A stretch of DNA of 64,000 bases from Eutypa lata (taxonomy: Eukaryota > Ascomycota > Sordariomycetes > Xylariales > Diatrypaceae), in contig JAKULF010000010.1 in NCBI GenBank assembly GCA_022661535.1, positions 2,666,001-2,730,000 of the forward strand. Direction: 5' to 3'. Made by a program: the position numbers and the translations under genes. The notes beneath the pieces were generated by a model. That model did no database searches. It was not told the origin of the DNA and saw only the letters and a program-made list of their open reading frames with translations. Of the stretch, positions 1-12,105 are shown piece after piece (within the stretch, counting starts at the first letter, position 1; each line of letters begins with the position of its first letter).

Positions 1-2
1 GG

Positions 3-2003
3 ATATATTCATCCCTATTCGATGAGGGTGGTCGCGAAATAACATGGCAGGAGCTCAGGAAGAACTTCCTAGACAAGGGTCTTGTCGAGAAGTTAGTAGT
101 TGTCGGGAACCAGGTCAAGGTTGAGCTGAACCGAGAGGCTACTAACTCCATGTATCCCGACTCGGCTGCGACTCGTCCTGGCTTCCACTACTATTTCTCC
201 ATCGGTTCTGTCGATGCCTTTGAGAGGCGGCTAGATGAAACTCAGCATGAGCTCGGCATTCCTACCAACGAAAGAATACCTGTCAGCTACGCCGGGCAAA
301 GCTCGCTTATGAACCTGTTCTTGGCATTTGGACCTACCGTCGTACTTGTTGGTCTTCTTGTGTGGGCAAGTCGACGTGGCCCCGGAGGAGCCGGTGGAAA
401 CAGTGGCATTTTCGGTATGGGAAAGAGCACGGCCAAGAAATTCAACCACGAGTCGTCCGTCAAGATCAAGTTCTCTGATGTCGCCGGTATGGACGAAGCA
501 AAGCAAGAGATTATGGAATTTGTCAGCTTCCTCTCGAAACCGGAGCGGTTCCAGCGCCTTGGTGCCAAAATCCCCCGAGGCGCGATCCTGTCCGGCCCCC
601 CTGGTACTGGAAAAACTATGCTTGCAAAGGCTACTGCAGGCGAGTCAGGTGTGCCGTTCTACAGTGTAAGTGGTTCGGAATTCGTCGAAATGTTTGTCGG
701 TGTTGGTGCATCAAGAGTGCGCGACCTGTTCACAACGGCGCGAAAGAACGCCCCTTGTATTATTTTCATCGACGAAATCGATGCCATCGGTAAATCGCGT
801 TCTGAGGGTAAGAGTTTCGGTGGAGGCCACGACGAGCGGGAAGCCACTCTCAACCAAATCCTTACTGAAATGGACGGATTTAATACTTCGGAGCAAGTTG
901 TTGTACTCGCCGGAACAAACAGGCCGGATATCCTAGATCAGGCGCTGATGCGACCTGGCCGTTTCGATAGGCATGTCCACATTGATAAGCCTACGATGTC
1001 AGGACGACAGGATATTTTCAAGGTGTACCTCAAGAAGATTGTGACCCATGAAGAGATTGAGTATCTCAGCGGGCGACTTTCAGCTTTGACGCCAGGATTC
1101 GCGGGTGCTGATATCGCGAATTGCGTGAATGAAGCTGCGCTCATCGGTAAGTTTTCGTAAACTAAATGGAAGGGACCAAGAGGATAGTCTAACGTGAAAA
1201 TAGCTGCGAGAGTCAATGCCACTTCAGTCACGATGCTGCACTTCGAGCAAGCGATCGAACGTGTTATTGGAGGACTAGAGCGAAAGTCTCTCGTCCTTAG
1301 CCCCGAGGAGAAGAAAACAGTTGCCTATCACGAAGCAGGACATGCCATCTGTGGTTGGTTCTTCCGATACGCTGACCCACTATTGAAGGTGTCTATCATC
1401 CCGCGAGGCCAGGGTGCTCTCGGATACGCACAGTACCTGCCAGGCGATGCTTACCTGATGAACTACAACCAGCTAATGGACCGGATGGCCATGACGCTAG
1501 GCGGTCGTATTTCTGAAGAGATACACTTCCCTACCGTGACCACGGGCGGTAGCGACGACTTCAAAAAGGTCTCGCGCATGGCCAGGCTCATGGTGACGGA
1601 GTGGGGCATGTCGCCGAAGCTCGGACTCATATCCTTCCAGAAAGAGGAGAACAGCATCCACAACCCGTTCGCGGAGGTGACGGGCGAGACGATCGACCAG
1701 GAGGTGCGGCGGATCGTCGACGAGGCCTACAAGCAGTGCAAGGAGCTCCTGGTCGCGCGGAAGAAGGAGGTCGGCATCATCGCCGAGGAGCTCCTGACCA
1801 AGGAGGTCCTGGTCCGCGACGACATGATCCGCCTCCTGGGCCCGCGGCCCTTCGACGACCGCGAGGACTTCACCAAGTACTTCGGCGGCGCGCAGGACCC
1901 CACCAAGAACAAGGATGCGGGCGGCGGCCAGTCGCCCAACCTTCCCGGCTCGACCGATATGCCGCCGGCTCCGGCGACGTTCGCGAAACTAGACGGACGG
2001 TAA
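3..2003 (+). CDS. m-AAA mitochondrial protease subunit (Afg3/Yta12 family), 5' end outside window
   Basis: ATP-dependent zinc metalloprotease of the mitochondrial inner membrane that degrades and processes membrane proteins as a hexamer. The reading frame is already open at base 3, so the start lies left of the window. Exons are 3-1146 and 1204-2003; the 57-base intron has GTAAGT and TAG ends and joins in phase 1. In order I see the matrix-side extension domain, a membrane helix (about 310-365), Walker A GPPGTGKT (594-617), Walker [11 protein letters not shown], the second region of homology ending RPGRFDR, and the M41 zinc site HEAGH (1329-1343). The tail has LGPRPF and then a Pro/Gly-rich end. 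Family membership is certain; whether it is the Afg3 or the Yta12 paralogue cannot be settled here. The 3' half of exon 2 is much richer in G+C at third positions than the 5' part. Confidence 0.95.
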
Positions 2004-2914
2004 GGATGTTGTTGTAAGGGTAGAAAAGAAAGGAAACGAAAACCTATACTAATGAATGGCATTTACGAGGTGGGTTGTGGGTTGTGGGCAAGGATCTGTA
2101 CATATATAAAGGTGAAAGAAAGGCAAAGGGGGAAGGCCTAGAATATATCCCCATTCAATTGGACAGGAGAAAAAGATCGGATGCGATTTGGAATGCTGCT
2201 GTTGTTGTTATTGAGGTCGTGTTCGCTCGTCATTAACTCTTCTTCTACGGCGAAATCCTTCCCCAGAGGAAGAAGGCTCTCAACTCTCAACCGTGCATAT
2301 GTATTTACTGTCTCATCAGCGCCACTGGCGCTAGCGAGCATCCCATCGCCGCTACTTAGCAGCAGCGTGAGGAGCGTCATGAGTTACCATAAAGCTAGTA
2401 TATATCTGTATCCTGCAGCGGTATATACTGTACAATAACTAACTACCCACCTATAATTATAGAGGTTGTTTTGTTCATCTCGCGGGTTGTTCATGCATGG
2501 GATCAAACATTAGATCCTGCGATAAGTTTCACTGTATTTTGATGCCTTTCTCTCTCTCTGCCAATGTGATTGTATAAACCGAGGCATGCCATGATATAGT
2601 TCAAATTTTAGTAAGACGTTAACTATCATCCCCTATGGCGTCTGGTCATGTAATTTGCAATACTTGCCCATGGAGGAGGGGATGGTGTAGGTAGGATCAT
2701 ATACATGTGATAATATACATTCATGAGACGTTGTTCTCGGGTTTCTCACTAGTTGCTAAACTCCTGACTTTCCAGCTCCAACTACCTCGGTAGACATGCT
2801 CCAATTCATGATTATCAACCTCCTCGACCAACTACTTCTAGCGTGATTGATCCGAAATACTCCACCATTTCACCAAATTGCAATCGGTCATGAAAGTCAC
2901 CTCAACTCCTCGCG
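2004..2914. other. Intergenic region between convergent genes
   Basis: About 0.9 kb separating the 3' ends of the protease gene (+) and the DUF3632 gene (-). It is AT-rich with short TATA and CTCT tracts. An open frame at 2181-2438 has a hydrophobic start but no conserved motif and probably lies in 3' untranslated sequence. I see no gene here. Confidence 0.6.
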
Positions 2915-3927
2915 TTAGGTTCTCATCATGGCAGCCTCGAGCGTCTCCATCAGATCAGCCGACTTCTTCGCGAGCTCCCTAGTCGCACGCTGCAGATTCT
3001 CCTCGCCCTCCGCAGCAGCGACGAACCCGGCCTTCCACCGGCGCCAGGCGTCGAGGGACCAAGGTTCCCTCTCTTTCAGCATCGTGTCTTCGTCCTCTGG
3101 GGGAGATAGGATAGCCTGGAAGATGTTCTGACCACTGCACAATATCCACTGCGCCGCGGCAGATACGTGGCAGTCTATGGCCGCATAATGCGTAGACGGG
3201 GTAGACTCGAATGCGTCGCGCATGGTCCACGTGCAGAACGTAGATAGTATTCCCCCGTTGAGGGCGTGCATGTGGGCGTAGAAGGCGCTCGTGTTGATCC
3301 AGCGCTGGCCGTGCTCGGGGTTCGAAGTCCCCTCTCGGTCCATATTTGAGTAGGCGGCTATGAAATGCAATGTCAGTTATAATTTTACCTATCATACCCT
3401 TAAATTTTAATTCAAAGGGGCAAAGGTGTGAATGAAACCCACGGTTATACAACTCGCGAAGAGTCTCCCCGAGGAGATTTAACTCTAATATGTAGCGAAT
3501 GTCCCTAGATGTATCCTGCGCAATATTTAGCAACTATATCAAAAACAATCACAAGTACTCGTGTGGGTATGTATATACTAACCCAAATAGCCGTCTTCGT
3601 AGTCTTAGGGGAACGTCGAAGAGTAGCCACGAGCCGTGCCAGCTTCGCTTGGCAAACGTGGTGATAGGGGATCTGTTCCGCGGCGCTGAGACACAGCTCC
3701 CATAATACCACCAGTTCCTCTGACCATCCTCGCGGTTCCGGGGGGTCGGGGAGCAAAGCTATGATAGATTGAGCCGTGTGCGCCAGGCTCAACCCGCCTT
3801 CTGCTTGGAGGAGATATTGGCGCAATAGGCCAACTACTTTGCTTTCGAAAAGCGGGTCTTTCGTAAAAGCATCAGATGGCGACGATCCGTTGTCGACTCC
3901 GTCGAAGAAAAATGTTAAGGGTTCCAT
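2915..3927 (-). CDS. DUF3632 family protein of unknown function
   Basis: Predicted 286-residue soluble protein. On the minus strand the exons are 3927-3583, 3515-3443 and 3357-2915; the two introns (GTTAGT..CAG, 67 bases; GTGGGT..TAG, 85 bases) restore one frame. The start is the ATG at 3927, as no upstream ATG fits. The sequence is helical and acidic in the middle, has a Trp- and Asn-containing core (RWINTSAFYAHMHALNGG) and ends in an amphipathic helix. The pattern of a WxNxxAFxAxL-like core in a roughly 280-residue protein matches fungal DUF3632 proteins, whose biochemical role is unknown. No signal peptide, membrane helix or catalytic motif is visible. The family call is from pattern recognition; the exon joins are well supported by phase. 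Confidence 0.75.
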
Positions 3928-5107
3928 CGTGTGAGGACTGGGTGGGTGAGTGAGTGAGTGAATGAGTGCTTGCGTGCGTGCGTGCCAGTACGCAGTGGAT
4001 GTTGTCGATGTGATATAATAAGCAGGCTACTTAAGCTAGGTAAGTAAGTAGGTGCGTATGTAGGCATGTATACTAAAAGTGTTGATGAAAAATAGAAGTA
4101 CTGTACTATGTAGGCAGTTTGAAAGCTTGGCATCTCAGAAGGCTATTGCCGTTGTTAACTTGCCTGTTCACTCATTTATAGAGTAGTATGTATGCTTGGC
4201 CAGTGTTATTCCTGGAAGGTAATAAACCCCATACTACCTACGCCGGCGACAGCGCGCGATACGCCGGGAGATCTGCCTGGCGTGGCAACACAGCCGCACA
4301 GGCGCCCTCCCAAGTTGGTTGTGATGCTTGTGGGGACGCGGTTCCTATTGGCTAGAGGCCTGTCTCGGCAGACTATTCGGGAAGGAAGTGGTTCAAACCC
4401 ACTGGGCCAGGCCACCGATCCTCCCTGAGAAAATTGCGAGTTTGCCTTCGGACAGCAAGGCAGGATCAAGGAGGCTTGGTCTCCGTCGTGTTCTTAGCTA
4501 TAGCGCCATAGAGTTTTGTAAGTCTATGAGCATAGGGACTTAAGACATACCTATCGAATTCAGAGAAGTGTGCCTAGTTAAATCTTCACGGGTGTGAGGA
4601 CTTCGGTAGCATTTGAGTTGTATTAATCTAACGAGAAGAACAACATAAAATGAATAGCATAGTCTTACTATATAAAGCTGGACTGCGTATTTCAAACGCA
4701 CTTAATATCTCACATAAAAGGGGGTAAGTTTGTAAGCGAGTGGTTTGCATCTCATTTAAAACCCAGTTGGTCTTTTTTGTCTATTCATCATCATCTATAA
4801 ATTCCACCGTATAAAATATACCACATGTGTGTGCAAACATGATTAATGCAACTCTAAACCGTGCATGTCCTCGTTTCTTCTAGTGACATAGCGCAGTCTA
4901 GGTAGTAGAGGTTGTAGCCTTTTAAAAGAAAATAAAAATAAACCGCAGAAAGCTAGGGGATATCTCTTTATGACGAAAAATGAATCCCATAATATGGGTT
5001 ATGGCGGTCATCTTCGACGGCCTGCGAAAGGAACCAAAAAACTCCGACCATGATTAAGTGATGTAAAGGTCTCGTCAGTGTGCGTACGGGAAGGACCCGT
5101 GGCCGGT
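3928..5107. other. Intergenic region with simple repeats and a GC-rich insert
   Basis: Divides the start of the DUF3632 gene from the end of the malic enzyme gene (both minus strand). Near 3940-3985 there is a TGAG/TGCG microsatellite, probably in the DUF3632 promoter. From about 4225 to 4500 the base composition turns GC-rich inside AT-rich surroundings. It includes GGTTCAAACCC (4388-4398), which resembles an RNA polymerase III B box. No protein gene is supported. Confidence 0.5.
3940..3985. repeat. TGAG/TGCG tetranucleotide microsatellite
   Basis: Tandem GTGAGTGAGTGAGTGAATGAG followed by TGCGTGCGTGCGTGC, seen directly in the sequence just upstream of the DUF3632 start codon. It would lie in the 5' untranslated region or core promoter of that gene. 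Confidence 0.8.
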
Positions 5108-7298
5108 TTATTCCCTCAGGGGATCGTAGACCCGGTTCTTGATATACTTCTCCAGGTCAACGTCACCCCACTCTTCCCACTCGATCCACTGTGCTTCGGA
5201 GAGCTCACTGACACCCTCCCTACGGGCAGCCTTCATGACTTCGCGAGCGACGACAATACTAGCATCCCTGACACGTTCGATGTTCGGGTAGATCAAACCC
5301 TTCTGAATTTCCTCGGCGTTGAGTGTATCCGCCAAAGCTGAGGCAGAAATGTAGACCATTTCGTCGGTGATCTTGGAGGCCTTGGCAAGGATCGCTCCAA
5401 GACCGAGACCAGGGAAGACATAGACATTATTGCCTTGGTTGGGCCAATATGTCACTGCCTGCTCGCCAGCCTTGACCGCAAACGGTGAAAATGGCGAACC
5501 AGAAGCAAAGATGGCGGTTCCGTCCGTCCACTGGATGGCTTGCTCGAAAGTGCATTCAGCCTTAGTAAGAGGGTTGCTGAGAGGGAAGAGGATAGGTCGT
5601 CGGTTGACGCCTCCGGATTCAACCGAAGCCTTTAGGGCCCGAATGACCGACTCGGTGAAAACGCCGAAAGTAGCGGTTAGACCAACCAGAGCGGAGGGTC
5701 GGACATACTCAATGACCTCCTCGAGGGACCGGAATTGATGGCCGTTGTTATCTGTTCTAGCGAAGTACTTCTTGTGTTCAGCGAGTCTGTCACCCCGGTC
5801 TCTAGTCACGAGACCTTTGGTGTCGACGAGCCAGAACTTGTTCTTGGCTTCTTCCTCGGTCAGTCCACGACGAGTGTAATACTCGACAAGCTGCTTGGCA
5901 ACACCAACACCAGCGGAGCCAGCACCCATGAAGACTAGGCGCTGCTCCTCAAGAGGCACACCAGACAGGTTCACAGCACCGATGTAACTAATAACGAGGT
6001 TAGTCTAATATCCTACAGCCGGTTGTGAACGACAGGAATAACTCACCCTCCCAAGACGACGGCACCAGTTCCCTGGATGTCATCGTTGAAACACTTGTAC
6101 TTGTTGCGGTAGCGCGCAAGGTAGTTGAAGGCCTTCTCTGTCTCGAAGTCCTCGAACTGTGTGAGCATGTTAGGGAAGACGTCGGCAACAGCCTCCATGA
6201 ACTCGTCCATGAACTGCTGTTGGATCTCGGGTGATGGACGGCGAGCTCGGAGGCCGAGATATAACGGGTCCTTCAGGTTACCCTCATTATTGGTACCGCA
6301 GTCCAGGACGATGGGGAGGGTCTTCTCGGGGTGAATTCCGGCAGCTCCGGTGTAAAGAGACAACTTTCCAATCTGATAATAACGTTAGCGATGAAGGAGC
6401 GATAAACTACAAGTTGCGCTAACGGGAGACCTACAGAGATTCCCACGCCATTAATGCCAAGATCGCCCAGACCCAAAATGCGGGAACCGTCCGTTACAAC
6501 GCAGATTTCTGGGTTCTGGTAGGGCCAGTTACGCAGGATGGTTCTGATCGACTTCCGTTGCTTAATGGAAATGTACAGCGCCTCTGGTCTGGTGTACAGC
6601 GTCGAGTACTGCAAGCACACATCGCCAATCGTGGGTGTGTAGACTAGGGGCATAAGTTCTCGGACATTGTCTATTAAAACACGGTAGAAGAGATCGAGGT
6701 TCTGATCCTTCAGACTTGACAAATACATATACTTGTCAATGCCGGTTTGTCTTGAATGAATCATCTTCATGCATCTTGCGACTTGAGTTTCCACACTCTC
6801 CATAGCGTGGGGTATTAAACCTGTCAAGTTCTTAGAGACGCGCTCATCGGGAGTGAATGAGAGGCCTGAGGAGGAAATCCACGTTAGTACAGAATCGTCA
6901 CCAGGCTGCATCTAGCTGCCATCCCCAAAGGGTTATGGGACATAAGGGAGATAATAAGCACCTTTGTTCCAAGCAGGTTCCCGCAGAACTTGGTAGCCAG
7001 AGGCGGCAGACTTAGAAATGTATTCTGTCTGGCTATATTGTTGGACCTCAGCGTAGTGGTCCTGGGAATACCCTCTTAGGCCGTCTAGGGAAGCCATTTT
7101 CATTTGTTCTTGGATTGCGGTGATATCAACAGAAGACATGGGGTTAAACGCGGATTGTCTTCGACTTAAAGAAAGCGATAAACGTTTACTAGAAACAGAA
7201 GAATGTGAAGAACGTCCAGAAACTACTGAAATGGAAGGGGATGATGAGCGTGGGGTAGATATATCGGAGCTTGCGGTGCTGAAATTCGTAAACGCCAT
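5108..7298 (-). CDS. Malic enzyme (probably NAD-dependent, mitochondrial)
   Basis: Oxidative decarboxylation of malate to pyruvate with reduction of NAD(P)+. Exons on the minus strand are 7298-6962, 6865-6435, 6372-6047 and 5987-5108; introns have GTGCTT..CAG, GTAGGT..CAG and GTGAGT..TAG ends and join in phase. Visible family marks are LMPLVYTPTIGDVC, ILGLGDLGINGVGI, the metal-binding stretch CFNDDIQGTGAVVLGG, and the nucleotide fold FMGAGSAGVGVAKQL. The malate-binding region and C-terminal domain are complete. With the ATG at 7298 the protein is 657 residues. The first 55 residues are rich in Ser, Arg and Thr and poor in acid, as in a mitochondrial presequence. The frame stays open upstream to an ATG at 7793 (822 residues), and an internal ATG at 7139 would give 604 residues, so the start is uncertain. 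Cofactor preference and compartment are inferences. Confidence 0.93.
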
Positions 7299-10200
7299 TT
7301 GACGCTTTGGGGAAGGTCGATGTGGTCCCGAAAAGAAAGAAGGATTCACGTTAGAACTAGGTGTTGGGCTGCAGTTCCTGGAGCTAGATGGGGTGCTGGA
7401 TGGGCTGATGCTAGCAAAGGTATGCTGATTAGAACTTGGGGTACAACAAGTATGCTTATTATTATTAGTGGTCCGAATGGTCCGGCCAGACGTTAAGGTA
7501 GTACCGGTAATACTGCTAGAGAATGGACCGGAAGCTGACGAACAGGGTTCGGGACAATCAAGGTGGCTGTGGTATGGAAGACAACGATGACCAGTGCCAG
7601 TATCGTGATTACTACCAGTAGTAATCGCGTTGATTTTATTCGTGCCAATCAACCTTGTTGTAGCTGCGGAATGTTGTCGTCGTCGTCGTCTGGTTATGAT
7701 GATCGAAAGAGGTGGTGCAAGTGGGCTTCTTAATATCGAATTACGAGGTCGACTAAACACCCATGTTCGGGTTTGTCCTGCAATGAAACCCATCGCTATT
7801 GGATGAAAATGCTGCAACCGACAACTGTGACAAGGGGTATGGTGAGAGGTTTCGCTACAGTTTCATGCCTATGGGCCATCAACCTTCTAGAGCTCTAAAC
7901 CGCCTCCAAGGCCGTTTGTGGGGTGATTTTGTAGCTTGGCTAAGGAACTTCAGTCATACCTTTTTGGATGTTATGTTTTAAAGGCTTTTATCTATTAGTA
8001 AACCCAATCCCCCTATTTACTATGTAGTAAGTGTGAAAGATCTATATTACTGATATCAGTTATGAGTACAGCACATCATTCGTATTCAATACTATTGTTT
8101 TCAAATTCAATGTTGCTTACCTACATGTAGGTATGTACAATACTTACGGCACGGATATCGCTAAAAGGTCAGGGTAACTGGAGGAGGCTCCGGAGATCGT
8201 TTAGCCGCAACGGGCAGCAATAATATAGCGTTAATAGGCTTTTTCTCAGTGGTTGATTGTGGGGAAATTGGAGTTGTTACTCTAGCTAGTAGCTATGTAT
8301 GTATGAAGGAACCTCAAATATTAACAAACCATGAGAATAATCAGCAAAACAGTTCCTTCTTGAGCAGGTGTGCCTCTGATGTGCGATGTTCAAATACCTA
8401 ACTTAGTAACAAATCTCCGATATTTCTTTTTTATCCTGTTTTTCTCTACTCTCCTCACCTAGATTAATTCTAGAAAAATTTTGTTGGGCCCGTCGAATAC
8501 TTCCCGGGTCGGGCACAATGGAATGAAGAGCTAGGAGAATTAAGGGCGTACGTACACGCTAAACCGCAATACTCTGGTATGTATGTACTGTATATACCTA
8601 CATACCTACATATCATACAGTATCTGTTGAGCTACATTATTATCTCGTTGAATTCTGAATATTTGAGAACTTCATCATACATTTTCTCAACTTGCGGTCG
8701 AATTGCAATCCTGATGTATAGTATCATCTACCTGTCTGCAAGCCCAGAATAACTAACCACAAGTCTACAACACAAAGATGGAATTCTCTCTTAACAGGGA
8801 TGACACTGACGGGACCGGTGGATCTTTCTAGCTCCCTGGCTCCCTATGTAGAAAGAAGCACTAGACCTCCGCGTGAAGCTCTGGGTTTTCTAGCGGACGG
8901 GGTCTCATCTCCAAATCTGCAAAATCTGAGTGCCTTGGCGCCTCCAAATTTGGGGAAAAGGCGGCCCCGACGCTAGATCGTGACCCCTGGATTTCGTCCG
9001 AACTGTGCATGCCTCCGTCCGGTGTCCACTGTTGCTCCCATTGTTGGTCCGATCTGCTATGTATGTATGGCTTTTTAACGGAGGAGATCGTAGGACTTTC
9101 GTTCTAACTACATAATACAACTTACTACATATGTACCTATGTATGTGCCTACTAGGGCTTATCACTGATGATACTGCAGTGTCTTGCATAAATGATAGCA
9201 CCATCCCAATCATTACCTGTGAAACCATGGAGGATTCTGTTGAATTTCTAACATGCTACCAAAGCGGCGGGATCTGGATATATCGGCCGGGTCTCCAATT
9301 CGACAATTCCATGTTACTATGTACTTGGCGCTAGATATTCGTGTGATCCCGTTGCTAATTGGTGGTGATGCCAGTCCCACCGAATCCATAGTCCCAACAC
9401 GGATGGAAAATTGTTATATGTAAATATTCCATATCCGCAGGGAATTGCAGTTGGGCAGCCTGGGCAGTTGGTTTCCTGACTAATGCAGAGGTGCCTGCAT
9501 GAGACTGCAATAGATAGATGCGGATCTCTCGTGACGACGATACCCCATTCTTATCCACCATCTCGGTCTATCTTGCGGTTGGTCAATATCTTCAACCGGG
9601 AACTAATATGTATATAGTTAATTCCTGTTAGTAAAACATATGTGTTGTGTATTAACTAAATGTCGAAAGCGGTCAACATTGCGATACATTGCCGCCGAAA
9701 CACAGGAAAGCCCATGGCGTAAGTAGGTACTCCATATGTAAGCTGAGTCGTCTGAACTTGAACTCGTTCCTCTTGGCCCCCCAGCCTATGGTAGCCAAAC
9801 AGTCAGGCTGACCCAGCTGAAGGCTGCAGCTCAAGAGTCTCGGGACCTCCGCCCAGCCGCCCTGAACGATGGGGGTCGGTTTATGACCCTGGTCTAAAAT
9901 AGCTGCCGGCGCACGCGACAGATCCTTGCTTGCCGAGAGGATGGCTACATAACCTGGGTCCGATTTCTCCCGATCTCCGCCCTAGTTTGGAGAAGCCCTC
10001 GCTTTTTGCTCTCAACGTTCTAGTTACTCTAGACAAGTTTTTGTTGTCCGTGCCTGCGTGCTTGGTCATAGAATGATGGGCGCCGGACCTCCACCATACC
10101 CCATTCGACCTCACTTGGCGCTTTCCCCCCGTGACGGGTTGCAAGTTGAAACTTGAAATCCTAGATTCTGATACAGCCTGTTCCGTGCCTTTTATGCCTA

Positions 10201-12105
10201 GATTGCTGCCCCTGGGAGTCTCTCCACTTGTCTCGGACATCTAACTGAGTGATACCTTCTTCAGGCGCCTTTTTTACCACAAGTTTGCCACGCCACGTAG
10301 TAATTCTTCCATAAATCCTACCAACGAATACCTAACGCAAATCCTAAGATCATTAATATTTTCAATACCACCTATATCAGGGGAAGTAACAAGGATGAAT
10401 AGCTTTGATCTGTGGTTGGCATCCGGATAACGGCACCTAGAATAGTCTATAGAATTTGTGCTAACTATCCAATCCTTACCGTTGAATTACTCAAATTACC
10501 CACGCCGCTTACATCGGTACAAAGAACATTAGTACTATTGTATGTGCGTAAGAAACTACAACTTACATAGACATATCCTCAATCTCCAGCCAACGAGAAA
10601 ACACCTCGCCGTTGTTGCTATCCGCTTACAACCAACCCCCATTGCGTTAGCACCATCAACTACGGAGGCCGGCTCGACGCCGTTACATCCACTGGACCAA
10701 GCTCTTACCGCCCCTTGGCTTTTGAGCTTGTTTTTAGCTGAATAGAGTACTCCGTGTCGCATTCTGTCTCCGATCTCGCTTTCCGACTCTCCAGTACACT
10801 CACTACCTAGTTATATGTTTAAGCTTCGACGATAGTTGCGGATTCCGGGAAGCTCATAGTGCTAGTAGGTTGTAAGCTACCAATTTAGCCTGTACGCATA
10901 TACGTAGTAGAAGCTAGGCATGGGCTCTGTAGCAGCCCTTCTTATAGCACTACTGGGCGGCCTCTCGTGAGTTTTCAGCCGAATTATTTCCTAGTTTTGC
11001 CCTAAATATACGGAAACAAAGAGCTGTCTGTCTAGACAGTTTTCAGTCTATTAAACTTGTAAGTAGAATATTCGTTGAACTTTTATAAATAGGAGCAAGA
11101 TGGTTTACCGGCTACAGTAGCGTCTATAACTTCCTACTGTAATAGAATGTTCGGAAGCTAGCCATTTGCAGCATCATAATATGAAATCGTTCGAGCCCGC
11201 CATCGAACTATGTGTACCGTACCGTATAGGCAGATAGGCCACGTCCGTATCCCGTAATTCGGAATGCTAGTAGGCCAGTTGGAATATGTCATCTCAAGGT
11301 CGTACTGACTAGACTAGGTTCTAACTTATCCGCTACCTTAGATCTACCCGTTTTCTCCTACGGGAGAAGGTTTAATTAAGCTTTGTATACCCCATCTGTA
11401 GGTAGTACATACCCAGTTAAGCATGGGCCAATGGGTACGGGTAGGAGTGTTCATGACATGTTTCAGTATACAGGCTTCACCCCATAATCTGAGATGGGAT
11501 CTCCACTAGAGGTCGATAGTGTAACAAAGAACATAACCCGATCTGTCTGTTCCCTTGTCATCCCTTCTAATAGGTATGTATGGTATTCGGGGGATTAAGC
11601 ACAGTATACGACCTTCATCCCATATAGACTTCAAGCTAGGATCGTCTATTGACGAGGTCTAAGTTCATATACCTACTTATGTAGAATTTCGATGAACTAG
11701 TTCTTCTACTATCTTGGCTTTAGTATTCAAGGACGCTTAAACGCGGTTTGCGCGGACGTTCACCACATGAGTTATGGTTTCACCCCTTTCCCCTCCATGT
11801 TAACAACGTTCGGTTGTCGGGTCGCTCTTTACCCGCTTTATCTACTAGTTTACCGACTCTTACAGTGTGACACAAACTTGGATATTTAACATGATGTTTT
11901 TCGCATGTCATGATAACGATCATATGAGAGTTCAACAGTTCACAGCGAAGCACTGTTCTAAGGTACGTTTCTTGAGAGCTAAGTATAATTAATCAAAATA
12001 CAACTAAAGGTCCACCTACAAAAGGTAGGTGTAGCTTGAAACCGAAGGGACGGATTCTGGACCTATATCACAAATATACTAGGACTACAAAATACCTATG
12101 ATGGG
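7299..12105. other. Long gene-poor region
   Basis: About 4.8 kb (4.3 kb if the malic enzyme begins at 7793). From 7299 to 7793 the minus-strand frame is open and continuous with malic enzyme. Beyond that I see no frame with recognisable motifs. There are repeated TACCTA/TATGTA runs (8110-8135, 8580-8610, 9060, 9125) and a GC-richer patch at 8880-9060. An open minus frame of 119 codons at 9881-10240 carries no motif I recognise. This could be decayed transposon sequence or simply regulatory and spacer DNA. Confidence 0.5.

Noticed and set aside
2181..2438. 85-codon frame with a hydrophobic start
   Set aside because: Lies just beyond the protease stop in AT-rich DNA, has no cleavage-site logic, cysteines or conserved motif; likely 3' untranslated sequence.
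9881..10240. 119-codon minus frame, considered as a retroelement fragment
   Set aside because: No reverse transcriptase, gag or integrase motif is visible, and no terminal repeats were found nearby.
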